Shown: positions 1-11,639 of the stretch, one piece after another | Position numbering within the stretch: position 1 is the stretch's first letter | Layout of the letters: every line of letters begins with the position of its first letter | Origin: Cyrtodaria siliqua | Taxonomy: Eukaryota; Mollusca; Bivalvia; Adapedonta; Hiatellidae | Assembly: GCA_037043455.1 (NCBI GenBank) | Contig: JAWPHD010005592.1 | Span: 1 to 64,000 of the forward strand | Length of the DNA stretch: 64,000 nucleotides | Direction: 5' to 3' | Translations under genes and position numbers: made by a program | The notes under the pieces: generated by a model | What the model was told of the DNA's origin: nothing | Databases searched by the model: none | The model's input: the letters and a program-made list of their open reading frames with translations, nothing else

Positions 1-400
1 GCTGCAAATTCTATTGTAGACACTCCATATTATGCTGGAGTCACGTTATAGTTTTTTCTGCCACTGCTCTTAGCGATATGAGCGAGATGGCACCTGAAAC
101 CATCCTGAAACCATGCAGGGGTCCATGATGAAGACCTTTAATGAGCATGAGCATAAAATGATAAAATGAACTGGGGGGGGGGGGGGGGGGGGGGGGCTTG
201 GCCTTTAATGAGCATGAGCAAAAAATTCTGCTTCCCCTCCAATGGGATCTGCAGTGGCCCCATTCTTTGCCGTAACCAAACGGGGGCCCCCGGAACCACA
301 CAGGGCTATGTAATAAACAAAACAGTAAATAAACATTAAAGCTTTTTACTGTTAATCCCTTAAATACCGACATTTAATATGACAAAGCTTTTTAATTAGA
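1..400. repeat. Dispersed repeat, copy 1 (edge-truncated)
   Basis: The text from the first base (GCTGCAAATTCT, then GACACTCCAT and GAGCGAGATGGCACC, then CCTTTAATGAGCATGA) recurs at 38130-38400 with the same order of words, and its first 50 bases recur again near 37525. It is a multicopy element, not a gene. The copies at 37398 and 38010 show that the element extends further left than this window, so this copy is cut by the window edge. Class unknown. Confidence 0.8.
173..196 (+). repeat. Poly(G) run of 24
   Basis: An uninterrupted run of 24 G inside the dispersed repeat. The copy at 38300 has only six G at the matching place, so the run has expanded here. It could form G-quadruplex DNA; run length is also prone to sequencing error. 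Confidence 0.9.
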
Positions 401-439
401 ATTTTTAAACCATAATCTCTTACATATTATTAAATCAGA

Positions 440-545
440 CTTTGGAAACTTCCCTTGGTGAGATTCAAACCTGAATTAATAATATATGGATCTCGAGTCC
501 AGTGCTTACATACATGTGATCAACCTTAGTCTATGACTGACTTTT
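440..545 (-). repeat. tRNA-like SINE head
   Basis: On the minus strand a GGTTTGAATCTCACC box resembles a pol III B box, following a region that starts like a tRNA 5' half. No matching acceptor stem could be drawn, so this is more likely the head of a tRNA-derived SINE than a gene. Confidence 0.35.
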
Positions 546-907
546 TCGGGGAATTTACTAGATGCATAAAAGTAAAAAATAAAAAATAAATGTTCATTCC
601 CCCGCTCCTATTTTATTACTAGCCCCGTGTGGATGAGAATCTAGTAATTTTTTTATAATAGCCTTATTGAGGATTCTGAAAAACTTGAAAAAGGTGAAAT
701 AATTTATAAAAAATGGGATGATAAACAAAGAAGATATGATCGTTTGAAGGTTCTGTTGAAATGGATATGGAATCTGCCATTTTTAGAGCTATGACATCAC
801 AGTTCTAAATGACCATATATGGAATACTGATAAATATAAATTTACTCATTTATAGGTGGAAAAATTAAAGAAACTGTATGAAGAACATGTATAGCTAATG
901 GCAATAC

Positions 908-3404
908 CCCTGCGAAATTTTCTAGAACTGTTCATGAACAATTCTTGAACTGTTCTGATAGATTGTTCAAGAACTGTTCTTGAACTGTACCTAATCTGTT
1001 CTGGTACAGTTCTAGAGTAGTATGTGAACGTTAAATGAGACAAATTTTCTAGAACTTATGTTCAAGAACAGTTCTAGAACTTGTGTTCAAGAAAAGTTCT
1101 AGAACTGTTACAGAACGATCTGTACTGGAACTGTTCTAGAACAGTTCTAAAACTATCTGTACTGGAACTGTTCTTGAACATAACCTCTAGAATATTTGTC
1201 TCATTTAACGTTCATGCACAGTTCTAGAACTGCTCAAGAACAAATGAAGCACAGTTCTAGAAATATCTGTACTGGAACTGTTCTAGAACTGTTCCAGAAT
1301 GATCTGTACTGGTTCTAGAACTGTTCTTGAACATAAGTTCTAGAAATTTTGTCTCATTTAACGTTCATGCACCATTCTAGAACTGCTCAAGAACAGATGA
1401 AGCACAGTTCAAGAACCGTTCTTGAACAATCTATCTAGAACAGTTTCTGCACAGTTCCGGAACTCCCTTGGCCACTAATTTAACCTACATAATAGTTAAA
1501 GAACAATTCATTAATTGAACCTTTAGAATGCCTGGTCATACTTGTTGATCCAGCTGGCTTGAGGAACGTCGGTGGTTCTACCCAGGTGCCCGCCCGTGCA
1601 CGAAAATTGCCCGGAGGGGCACTTGGGGTCTTCCTCCACCAATGGAAGCTGGAAAGTCGCCATATGACCTTAGCTGTTGGTGCGACTATAAAATCCAATT
1701 CAATCAATCAATCATACTTGTTGAAATGTTACATATGATACTGAAATGAAATAATATCCGCAGTGCTGAATAACATTTTTCTGTCAGCAACAAAAAAAGA
1801 AAGTCAATCCGAGAAAACACATGACAATAGGGGTTTCATTTTAAAATACTGTTTCTAAAGACTACATTTAGAAATTTCATCTTTCAATTACAACTATTAA
1901 ATATAGAAGATGTTTTGACACAATAAGTAATTTAAGTATTATCACAAAACACTTACATTTAATCATTAAATGATGCAAGCACAAACTTCAGTTGGACTGC
2001 CATTTTACCGCCAAAAACTCAAAAGAATGGCGTTTGCATTTTATTTGCAATTTTGTCAGAATCACACTCAGGTGTCATATATTCTTTACCTACTTACTTT
2101 GCAAATATAAATGAAGACATGGGCTTTTAAACTCCAGATAATTTTATTATATTAAACTGTTCATGCAATAATGATCATATATTTGTTTGTTAATAGTAGT
2201 ATAGATTTGTTTAATTAATGAAGATGAACACCTGCGAAACTCTGTTCTTATACTCAAGAACAGTTCATGAACATTTCTAGAATATTAAGAACAGTTCTTG
2301 ATTCATTGTTCTATCAAGAACTGTAATTTTTCTTATAATCTATACTGTTTTGATGAGCCGTTAAACAACATTTATAAACATTCAGGTTGTTATGGAAAAA
2401 CCTGTTCTGGAAATAGTGTAATAAAATTATGTTGTTTTGTGGAAATACTCAAAAGATTTGAAACTTTTGAACTTTAATTTAATCAACACAAAACTTAAGT
2501 GCTACAAAATAAATGTCTTTTTATACCAAGTTTATGGATATTTGTTTTCATGTCCCAGCAAAAGCCATCTATGTATACTTGGGTTGTCTTCAAGCTACTT
2601 AAAACAAAGAAATTTCATATTTCATTATAATACCTGTGCCTGTCAGCATTACAAAAATAATGCCTTTTTCAAACGCTGTATCAGTAAATAGTGTGACTAA
2701 TAATGAAAGATCACAATAGTTTATTAGGTGGTTAATATTGTGACTTGCTTACTAATTTAATGTATATTTACATTTGCACAGATGTAATCGATTTGTAGCG
2801 ACATTCCTATTAAGATATCACATTTGTAGATATTTTAAGCACATCTTAATTACATTTCCTATTTAAAGGAATTTAGTTCACACTTTAAAGAACATTTAAA
2901 GCACTTTAAATAGAGAAGATATTCTAAAACTGTTCTTAAACAATTTCAAGAACAAATGAAGAACAGTTTAGGAACTCCAAGGGTTTAAACTGTTCTTAAT
3001 TAGTGCTTAACGTTTAAGAACACTTAGAGTTAAGAACTAATTAAGAGCGGTTGAAGAACCCTTGAAGTTCCTGAACGGTTCTTCATTTGTTCTTCAAATT
3101 ATTCAAGAACAAATTAAGAACAGTTCAGGAACTCCTGAAGTTCCTAAACTGTTCTTGATTTGCTCTTGAAATTGTTCAAGAACATTTTTAGAACATTTTC
3201 TCTATTTAAAGGTTCTTGAACTGTTCTAAACTTGTTCAAGAACCTTTCAAGAATATCTTAAGAAACATTAAAGTTCTTGAAATGTTCTTCAATAGTTCTT
3301 GAAAGTGTTCAAGAACATATTAAGAACATACATATGTTCTAGAACAATGAATTAAGAACCATTCAGGAACTGTTCTTAATGTTCTAGAACTGAGTTTCGC
3401 AGGG
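908..3404. mobile_element. TIR element filled with GTTCTAGAAC-type palindromes
   Basis: The insertion starts CCCTGCGAAA and ends TTTCGCAGGG. A second left-type end, CCTGCGAAACTC, sits at 2231 and pairs with GAGTTTCGCAGG at 3391-3402 as a 12-bp perfect TIR, so it is probably two related elements, one nested or joined to the other. The flanks 908-1466 and 2240-3395 are built from GTTCTAGAAC, GTTCTTGAAC and GTTCAAGAAC words. TTCTAGAA alone occurs 11 times between 920 and 1382. No open reading frame for a transposase is present, so it is non-autonomous. No clear target-site duplication was found. Confidence 0.75.
1549..1711 (+). mobile_element. 5'-truncated SINE with 13-bp target-site duplication
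   Basis: The body contains GGTTCTACCCAGGTGCCC, then CTTCCTCCACC, a GTTGGTGCGAC motif and an (AATC)n 3' tail. It is flanked by perfect copies of TCATACTTGTTGA at 1536-1548 and 1712-1724, the mark of LINE-driven retrotransposition. There is no tRNA-like head, so the copy is 5' truncated. The body resembles 3' regions of SINEs I recall from bivalves. Confidence 0.85.
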
Positions 3405-3689
3405 TTAATGCTTTATATGACCAGTTAATGAGTTTGCATTCATTTTCAGTGATTTCCTTTGCTCTAAATGATATTTATTAATATTCCATAATGGTCATAT
3501 GGAACTATGACATCATAGTTTTCAAAATGGCGGCTCCCATATCCATTTTAGTAGACCTTCAAATGGTCATATCTTTTTTGTTTATCATCCGATTTTGATA
3601 ATTCTTTCATCTTTTTGCAAGTTTTTCAGAATTCTCAATAAAAGAGCTGTTTGGCTGTGTCGCTACATTCCCTTTAAGACTATATAAGT

Positions 3690-4431
3690 TGTTCGAAGAT
3701 CAATTTTTTAATGTGGAGGCTTTTTTGTAATTTGTTTTGTATGTTTTTTTACATCATTTTCAACACATGTAAGGTTATATAATTATGACCTATACTTTTT
3801 CCTGTGTAAAAACCAGTACTGTATACAAAGACAGCAAGGGAGAGATAAAGATAATAGGAGAAATAGACAGCAAATGAAAGAAAGGCAAAAGAAACAAGAG
3901 AGGAATAGCAAACAGACTAAGTTAGACAGAGAGAAACCAATGGCCATGATGTTAAATGAAATAGAGATAACAATAATTACATATCAAATTGTCAGTAGGA
4001 AATTAAAAACTTTACTGGTTTAAATATACCATACAAACATACGTTTTGTGTTTCTAATAATTAATTAGTAACTACTGAAGAATATTGGAGTCAATGATCT
4101 TGCTAAATCTCTCAATAGTTTAATTTCAATGTTTAAATCCTGATATATCAGTATTCTATGGTTAATCTTTGCCCTTGTATTGGTTAATCTATACCTGTGG
4201 CCTCTGTTTGGCTAACCACAGGGTCAAGATAATCTACTACATTTGACTGTAACCATATATCATATACTGGTCGATTTCCAATAATGAATCATCCCTATTT
4301 ATCATAGAAAAATAGCTGTTTGAATCAGCGTTTTTTCTCAACTTTAAAATTGTTAAGCCTTGATATCTGACTTGACAATTACAAAGCAAACACATTTCTA
4401 CTGGTTGAGCCTAAACCTAAACAAACATTAT
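3690..4431. other. No gene seen
   Basis: AT-rich DNA with a purine-rich stretch near 3830-3960 (AGACAG/GAAAG words). I see no splice-framed coding segment or repeat match in the window. Confidence 0.5.
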
Positions 4432-4580
4432 GAATGAATGAATGGTGTTTTACGGCATGTCGACACATAAATAGGTCATATTGTGCCAAAAACTGATGAA
4501 AGATGAAGAAATGAAGTCGTAATTGAAAATTAATGTAATTAAAAAATTTATATAAAAGAGAGGCAAATTGACTGAAGTTG
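4432..4580 (-). repeat. Single monomer of the ~140-bp ATTC-tailed repeat
   Basis: Read on the minus strand it is one unit of the family arrayed at 46790-47970 and 54428-54800: CATCTTTCATCAG, then TGACCTATTTATGTGTCGAC, then a CCGTAAAACACC motif and an (ATTC)n tail. A lone unit in opposite orientation shows that the unit is mobile and not only a local satellite. Confidence 0.8.
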
Positions 4581-4770
4581 AGATAACAGATCAAGGATTT
4601 AAACTATTTTGATATTATATTTTACTCATTCTGTTATATGAAAAAAGAAGTTTAAGCATTTTTAATCATAATTTCTGAATTTGCAATTTTACATAATAAT
4701 ATTCAGACAAATATATGTTTTAATTTCTTGCAGTCTTTTATTGATTTAATTTCCCTCGATAACCCATTAA

Positions 4771-5265
4771 AGGGACAATGTCCATAACTTTTAGCTTATA
4801 AAACACACACTAATCATGTTCGCAAACATTACACACTAAACGTATTGAATATTTACTAATTAAAAGCAAGATTCAATCGTGGTATCAAAAAAAGAAAAAC
4901 TGCTTCGGGCATTTGAACTCGCAGACCAAACTAAAATTACACTCGAGGTAATAATAATGAGCGTGAAGTAGCCGACATCGCTCCTGACTGAGCTAAGCGG
5001 GCTATACATATACGCAATACATGCTATGGTGAAAACCTAATGCACTAATGGTAGTCACGTGATCGCAGAAAAGGTAAATATTGCGGGTCCCACTTTATTT
5101 ACAAATAATAATTAAAGCTTCTTTTTTTTCAAACTCACGAATGTATTAATAGACTTCTTCGGGTCTTAGTAGTATAATGCTATGTTTTCATGTATACATT
5201 TCACTGAATAAAAGTCAGACGGTTATTTGGTTATGCTCAATATCTGCTTACGGACAGTGTCCCTT
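4771..5265. mobile_element. TTAA-flanked TIR element carrying a tRNA-like segment
   Basis: The left end AGGGACAATGTCC follows TTAA at 4767-4770. The right end CGGACAGTGTCCCT is followed by TTAA at 5266-5269. The interior (about 4905-5010, minus strand) has GCTTAGCTCAGTCAGGAGCG and GCGAGTTCAAATGCCC, which look like A and B boxes separated by a long insert. A diverged copy lies at 42373-42846. TTAA targets fit piggyBac or Kolobok types; no transposase is present. Confidence 0.6.
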
Positions 5266-5269
5266 TTAA

Positions 5270-5790
5270 GTGCAAAGTTTACACCCATCCCGGGTTATTC
5301 TAATAAACTGTTCTTGGGCTTATTTTTTTTCAATCACATAAAACGGCTTCTTGGATCATGATGTTATAAAGTTAAGATATAAATATCACCATGCACCAGT
5401 GGTTACAATATCTTAAAAGGGATGATGCACTTTTTTCAAACATCATTTATTTAAAAGGGCTCAGAAAAATTTGAAAAAAAGCTGAAAGAATTATTGCTTT
5501 AAAAAGATTAATTATATGAAAATATCAGATAAACCTCACTCAAATCTTTTTTTTGTAGAATCTCACAGATTTTGGGAAATTTTTTCCTTAAATATATTTT
5601 AAATCGCACAGATTGTGGCTTCAAAAATATCACATGTATGAACATATCTGCAAATTTATATTTTTCCACTAGTATGGCAATTACCGGACACCCCGATCTC
5701 TCTATTAATATAATAAATTCATAATTATCTGATTCATCTTCTTCTTTTAGAATGTCTTTCTCCTACTCCCTTTTAACGGCGTTGCATTGT
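5270..5790. other. No gene seen
   Basis: AT-rich, no coding segment or recognised repeat found. Confidence 0.5.
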
Positions 5791-6000
5791 AAACCTTCGC
5801 CACTCACCGCTGCGGGTTCGAATCCCACTAGGAGCTTGAGTTGTTAGTGAGGAAGTGTCGATTCTTACGGATGGCAGGAGGTGTACAGTACTGGTTCTAC
5901 CCAGGAAAAGTGGGTGATCTGCCTCCACCACAAAAAAAATCGACTGTCATATATAACCTTACATGTGTTGAAAATGACGTACAAACAAACAAAATCCTAC
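5790..6000 (+). mobile_element. tRNA-derived SINE
   Basis: A GGGTTCGAATCCC B box at about 5814-5826 is followed by TTCTTACGGATGGCAGGAGG, TGGTTCTACCCAGGAAAAG and TGCCTCCACCAC core words, then CGACTGTCATATATAACC and a (CAAA)n tail. The same core recurs at 16960-17215 (reversed), 28020-28375, 39246-39460 and 45300-45385. The order head, core, A-rich tail is that of a SINE. Confidence 0.75.
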
Positions 6001-6282
6001 TTCCTTGAAATGTGGTGTGAAAAAAGTGTGGTTTGATCAATACTGTTTTATAACATCTCTTATAATCCTGACTAGACTTTTAACAATGACACTTATGATA
6101 AAGCTGTACAGTCCCTATTTTAACTGGTAATAACTCATGAATATGAATGAGTCACGTGTGAAGTAGTTTCAAATCGACGAACACCCAAAAAGTCGGTAAA
6201 TAAGCAGAAATTGATGCGTAAAATTTTAAGCCTCCGTACATGTAACATCGATAAATATACGGCTCCAAAATATATGTATTAA

Positions 6283-7030
6283 ACAAGAGGCCCAAGAGGT
6301 TCTGTGGATGCTCTACTGGATAACATGGCTCTTATAACATCAATGAAGTGAGTGACTGCAATTTACTTTTTTTTTTCAAAAGTTTTCGGCAAAATACAGC
6401 ATTTTTAACTAAATCAAGGGTTATAACTAAAAAATCTGGTAAAGTTTGGTAAAGATCAGATGAAAAATGAAGGCAAAATATAGCATTTTAACGAAATCAA
6501 GGGTCATAATTCTGCTGTGACTGGTCCGATCTGGCTGGTTTTCGAACTTGTCAAAGCTTTCATTGATATTAACACTCTGGTAAAGATCAGATGAAAAATG
6601 AAGGCCCTATCGTCTTAAAGAGGCAAAATATAGCATTTTTAACTAAATCAAGGGCCATAAGACCACTGTTAGTGGTCCGATCTGGCAGATTTACGAACTT
6701 GTCCTACCTTTCATTGACATTAACAATCTGGTAAAGCTTGGTAAAGAAGATCGGATGAAAAATGAAGGCCCTATCGTCTTATCGAGGCAAAATATAGCAT
6801 TTTTAACTAAACAAGGCCATAACTCCGCTGTTACTGGTCCGATCTGGCTGGTTTTTGAACTTGTCCAAGCTTTTATTGATATTAACAATCTGGTAAAGTT
6901 TGGTAAAGATCAAATGAAGGCCATATCGTCTTAACGAGGCAAACTATAGCATTTTTAACTAAACCAAGAGCCACAACTCTGCTGTTACTGGTCCGATCTG
7001 GCTGGTTTTTGAACTTGGCCAGTAGAGCTA
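6283..7030 (+). repeat. Mollusc-type dispersed repeat with internal tandem units
   Basis: Begins AACAAGAGGCCCAAGAGG and ends GGCCAGTAGAGCTA. In between are several partial or complete units with the words TAGCATTTTTAACTAAATC, GGGCCATAACTCC, ACTGGTCCGATCTGGC and TCTGGTAAAGTTTGGTAAAG. It has the same start and end words as the larger copy at 7071-11530. I recall such AACAAGAGG-starting repeats from mollusc genomes; their class is unclear to me. Confidence 0.7.
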
Positions 7031-7220
7031 AAAAAAAAAAAAAAATTAAAATAAATTACTTAAACAAAAATAAACAAGAGGCCCAAGAGGGCCTGTGGAT
7101 GCTCTACTTGCTAACATGGCTCTTATAACATCAATGAAGCGAGTGATTGCCATTTATGTTTTATTGGAAGTTTCGGGCAAAAAAACAGCTTTTTGACTAA
7201 ATCATCAAGGGCCATAACTA

Positions 7221-8454
7221 CCATATTTTACCTTGTATAGTACGCAGTTTTTTTACCACTTTTACGGTTTCCGAAAGGGGGGTGCGTACAATATAAGGAA
7301 ACAATAAAAAGAACTTTTTTTTTTCTTGCAGAAAATCGATGTCTGGCCCTGGGAAGAAAAACCATGACGATGAACAGACATCGAGACAGAAAATTGTGAA
7401 TACCGATAATACAAAATTTTTCCGTAATTTACTCGCTTCATATTAGTAATATATTGACTTAATTCGAATTATAAATGAATAAAGTGTATTATGATGCTTG
7501 TTTTTGTATAAATGTTTGCATGTTTGTTGTAAAACTTCAATAAATTGTGTGAAAAATCGTCCCTCCATTTGTTGTTTATATCGCGTGACGTAATATCACG
7601 TGACTTCCAGCTGTTTAGACTTTAGACTGGTACATTGAGTGTTGTGACAGTTCTATTCTATTCTAATATTTATAGGATTTTATTTAATATTTTATAAAAA
7701 ATTAATGAAGTTTTTGCTTTATTTTGAAAGACATATATTTTAGACGTCGTAGAAAGGCAGAATCACCCTACTTTGAAATGGCTATTATTCAATAATGCTT
7801 GTGAAAACCTGCTCTCCGGTACACATTTGATGATTGATAATTGGGTCAAACAAAATCGCACCTCGGCTGCAGTATGACACATTATAAACACGGGGTAGAG
7901 TGGGTTATTCCATTTCTATAATCCTTTGAAGTCGCCGTGAGTAGCGACTATTTCTGAGGATGCACTTTGACACGCCGTGTGACCTTTACCAGATTTAGCC
8001 ACGAGGTACAGGTAATTGATCACGCGTTACAATTGTGCTACACTTATGATAAGCACTGGTTCCCGTGAATACACAATGTTAGTATAATCGGCGTAATGGA
8101 TTCCAACCAACGACTCTGTTGTGTTTTAGTAGATGTAATTATCGGATTACGGACAATTATCTGCGGCATTATAATTGGCTCTTTGATGAGATGATACAAG
8201 ATAGGTACTCCCCTGAAGATTGGCAATTAATGATATAAGTAATTATATTTACTTTTGTACGCTAATTTTCTCGATCGTGATTTTTTTTTTTTTCAACCTT
8301 TTATTTTCGTTGAATGGTTCATCTAGGAAAACGAATATTTTGATGCAATACGCATCAAAATATTACACGGAAACAACTTTTTTACCCCAGTTTTGACCTC
8401 TGAGAAGGGGGTGCGTACTATACACGGGTGCGTACTATACAAGGTAAAATACGG
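7221..8454. mobile_element. TA-flanked TIR transposon, non-autonomous
   Basis: The left end CCATATTTTACCTTGTATAG, followed by TACGCA, is the reverse complement (one mismatch in 26) of the right end at 8429-8454. TA dinucleotides flank both sides (7219-7220, 8455-8456), as for Tc1/mariner elements; an AAC triplet also repeats outside the TAs. It interrupts a GGGCCATAAC word of the host repeat. A 35-codon ATG frame at 7339-7446 follows a TTTTTTTTCTTGCAG acceptor-like string. It may be a leftover 5' transposase exon but is unrecognised. Confidence 0.7.
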
Positions 8455-8623
8455 TAAACAATCTGGTAAAGCTTGGTAAAGATCAGAAGAAAAAAAGGCC
8501 CTACCGTATTAACGAGGCAAAATATAGCATTTTTAACTAAATCAAAAGCCATGACTCCTCTGTTACTGGTCCGACTGGTCCAACATAGAGCTAAAAAAAA
8601 TAATATATATATTAAAAATTAAA

Positions 8624-8666
8624 AATTAAAAAAAAAAAAAAAGAAAAGAAAAAAAAAGAAAAAAAT

Positions 8667-8699
<33 letters not shown>

Positions 8700-8700
8700 A
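8624..8700. repeat. A-rich low-complexity tract
   Basis: Nearly pure A with scattered T and G, probably a decayed retroelement tail or slippage tract inside the dispersed repeat. Confidence 0.8.
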
Positions 8701-8701
8701 A

Positions 8702-11180
8702 AGCCATAAAATCTGCTAAAGTTTGACTAACATCAGATGCAAAATAATACATGAGAGGTCTGTGCAATGTGATTCCAGAGAAAAAGATTTTTTTCAGATT
8801 TTGCCTATACAAGCCTTAGTAAAACTGTGACCCCCAGGGTGGGGCCAAATGTGACAAATGGGTCACCATTTGAACAAACTTGGTAGAAGACCATAAGCTT
8901 ATAGCAAATGCTAAATATTAAACCTCTGGCTCTTGCAGTTTCAGAGAAGAAGATTTTTTAAGTTTTTCCCGATACATGTCTATGTAAACATGTGACCCTT
9001 GGGGCGGGGTCAAATGTGACCCTAGGGTCAACATTTGAACAAACTTGGTAAAGGACCATAAGCTTATAGCAAGTGCAAAATATTAAACCTCTGGCTCTTG
9101 CAGTTCCAGAGAAGATTTTTTCAGTTTTTCCTATACAAGCATTTATGTAAAACTGTGACCCCCGGGGCGGGGCCAGATATGACCCCAGGGTCACCATTTG
9201 AACAAAATTGGTAAAGGACCATAAACTTATAGCAACAGCAGAATATTAAACCTCTGGCTCTTGCAGTTTCAGAGAAGAAGATTTTTAAGTTTTTCCCTAT
9301 ACATGTCTATGTAAAACATGTGACCCATGGGGCAGGGCCAAGTGTGACCCCAGGGTCACCATTTGAACAAAATTGGTAAAGGACCATAAGCTTATAGCAA
9401 CAGCAAAATATTAAACCTCTGGCTCTTGCAGTTTCAGAGAAGAAGTTTTTTTAAGTTTTTCCCTATACATGTCTATGTAAAACATGTGACCCTTGGGGCG
9501 TGGCCAAATGTGACCCCAGGGTGACACCAGAGGCAAAATATAGCATTTTTAACTAAATCAAGAGCCATAACTCCGCCATTACTGGTCCGATCTGGCTGGT
9601 TTTCCAAGTTGGCCAGTAGAGATAATAAAAATAAAAATAAAAATAAAAAAAATTAATAAAAAAAAAAAAAAATTAAAGAAAATTAAAAAAAAAATTAAAA
9701 AAAAATAAAATAAAAAAAAATGGAAAAAAAGTAATGGGCCATCCTAACCGGAAATAAAAAATAATAAAAAAAATTAAAAAATAAAAAATAAAAAATAAAA
9801 AATAAATGAAAATAAAATAAAAAATAAAGAAATTAAAACATTTAAAACAAGCAATCAGGTAAAACTGTGACCCCAGGGCGGGGCCAGATGTGACCCCAGG
9901 GTCACCATTATAACAAAATTGGTAAAGGACCATAAGCTTACAGCAACAGCAAAATATTAAACCTCTGGCTCTTGCAGTTTCAGAGAAGAAGTTTTTTTAA
10001 GTTTTTCCCTATACATGTCTATGTAAAACATGTGACCCTTGGGGCGTGGCCAAATGTGACCCCAGGGTCACCATTTGAACAAACTTGGTAAAGGACCATA
10101 AGCTTATAATAAATGTAAAATATCAAACCTTATAGACTGGCTCTTGTAGTTTCCGAGAAGATTTTTAAAAAAAAAACCTATATAAGTCTATGTAAAACTG
10201 TGACCCTCGGGGCGGGGACAAATTTGACTCCAGGGTCACCATTTGAACAAACTTAGTTAAGAAGACCATAAGCTGATGCTACATGTAATACATGAGAGCT
10301 CTGTGCCATGTGGTTCCAGAGAAGAAGATTTTTTTTCAGATTTTCCCTATACAAGCCTATGTAAAACTGTGACCCCCAGGGTGGGGCCAAATGTGACCCC
10401 TGGGTCACCATTTGAACAAACTTGGTAGAGAACCACAAGCTTATAGCAAATGCAAAATATTAAACCTCTGGCTCTTGCAGTTTCAGAGAAGAAGATTTTT
10501 TAAGTTTTTCCCTATACATGTCTATATAAAACATGTGACCCTTGGGACGGGGCCAAATGTGACCCTAGGGTCGCCATTTGAACAAACTTGGTAAAGGACC
10601 ATAAGCTTATAGGAAATGCAAAATATCAAACCTCTGGCTGTTGTAGTTTCCGAGAAGAAGATTTTTAAAAAAAAATCCTATATAAGTCTATGTAAAACCG
10701 GGACGGGGACAAATTTGACCCCAGGGTCACCATTTGAACAAACTTAGTAGAGGACCATAAGCTGATGCTACATGTAATACATGAGAGCTCTGTGCCTTGT
10801 GGTTTCAGAGAAGAAGATTTTTTAAAGTTTTATCCTATATGTCTATATGAAAAACATTGCAAAACCTCAGTATACAAATTTTTGACCCCCGGGGCACAAC
10901 CATTTTTGACCCCGGGGACTTCATTTGAACAAACTTGATAGTCTAGGCGTTGGCAATCATTTTAAAAGAAAAACTGTTGAAATCTGTCCAGTGGTTCTGG
11001 AGAAGAAGATTTTTTAAGGTTTCAATTATATATGGTAATGGCAGCTATCTTGGATGTAGCGCTGACCTAATTTTAACAAATCTAAAAAGCATTCATCTAA
11101 GAATCATCCATGTGAAGTTTGGTCAAAATTAGCCAAGCGGTTTCTGAGAAGAAGTCGTTTGAAGAAAAGTTAACGGACGA
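8702..11180 (+). repeat. Diverged tandem array, units roughly 170-200 bp
   Basis: About ten units share CTGTGACCCC, GGGGCCAAATGTGACC, CAGGGTCACCATTTGAAC, AAACTTGGTAAAGGACC, ATAAGCTTATAGCAA, TTAAACCTCTGGCTCTTGC and CAGAGAAGAAGATTTTT in that order. One A-rich gap (9600-9850) interrupts the array. The units drift strongly towards the right end. It is non-coding and part of the large dispersed repeat. Confidence 0.85.
9605..9850. repeat. AAAT/AAAAT low-complexity tract
   Basis: About 245 bp of A and T with (AAAAT)n-like texture between two units of the tandem array. The apparent open frame through it is a composition artefact. Confidence 0.85.
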
Positions 11181-11534
11181 CGGACGGACGACGGACAACA
11201 CACCATCCCATAAGCTCTGCTGGCCCTTGGCCAGTAGAAGTAGAGCTAAAAAAACAGTCAAAAAATCTGGTAAGTTTGGTAAAGATCGGATTAAAAATGA
11301 AGGCCCTATATAGCATTTTTAATTAAATCTAGGGCCATAACTCCGCGGTTACTGGTCCGATATGGCTGGTTTTAGAACTTGTCCGAGCTTCTATTGTTAT
11401 TAACAATCTGGTAAAGTTTGGTAAAGATCAGATGAAAAATCGTCTTAACGAGACAAAAGTTAACGACAGACGGACGTCGGACAACTCGCATTCCCATAAG
11501 CTCTGCTGAAGGGCCAGTAGAGCTAAAAAATAGT

Positions 11535-11622
11535 TGCCCGGAACAGGATTTGAACCTAAGCCTTGCACTTGCAAGTTTTGAAAGACGTACGCTGAACCAC
11601 TAGACCATTGCTATTTATTGGT
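11535..11622 (-). repeat. tRNA-like sequence, probable SINE head or tRNA pseudogene
   Basis: Minus strand: ATGGTCTAGTGGTTCAGCG (A-box like) and GGTTCAAATCCTGTTCCGGGC (B-box and T-arm like). The ends do not pair into a seven-base acceptor stem by eye, so a functional tRNA is not supported. Confidence 0.5.
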
Positions 11623-11639
11623 ATGTTGTAGCAATTTTA

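Larger units (their letters stand above)
648..3673. mobile_element. Foldback MITE family A, copy 1, split by an insertion
   Basis: 648-907 matches the left half and 3405-3673 the right half of the family A foldback element seen intact at 20852-21396. The right end reads GTGTCGCTACATTCCCT followed by TTAA at 3674. The left terminus is eroded. The two halves are separated by a 2.5 kb insertion (908-3404), and joining them gives a normal family A element in the same order as the intact copy. Confidence 0.8.
7071..11530 (+). repeat. Large copy of the same dispersed repeat, with nested inserts
   Basis: Starts AACAAGAGGCCCAAGAGG at 7072 and ends GGGCCAGTAGAGCTAAAA near 11526. It contains a TIR transposon (7219-8456) and a long tandem section (8702-11180). 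Near the 3' end are iterated GACGGACGACGGAC words and CCATAAGCTCTGCTG at 11165-11225 and again near 11460-11510, so the last section is itself duplicated. Short open frames inside are accidental. Confidence 0.7.

Noticed and set aside
41..373. 110-codon minus-strand frame with a poly-Pro run
   Set aside because: It lies in a dispersed repeat and the Pro run is the G24 tract read backwards.
9673..9933. Phe/Ile-rich minus-strand frame
   Set aside because: Translation of an A-rich low-complexity tract.
11535..11622. tRNA gene
   Set aside because: A and B boxes can be drawn, but the acceptor stem does not pair; such heads recur in SINEs across the window.
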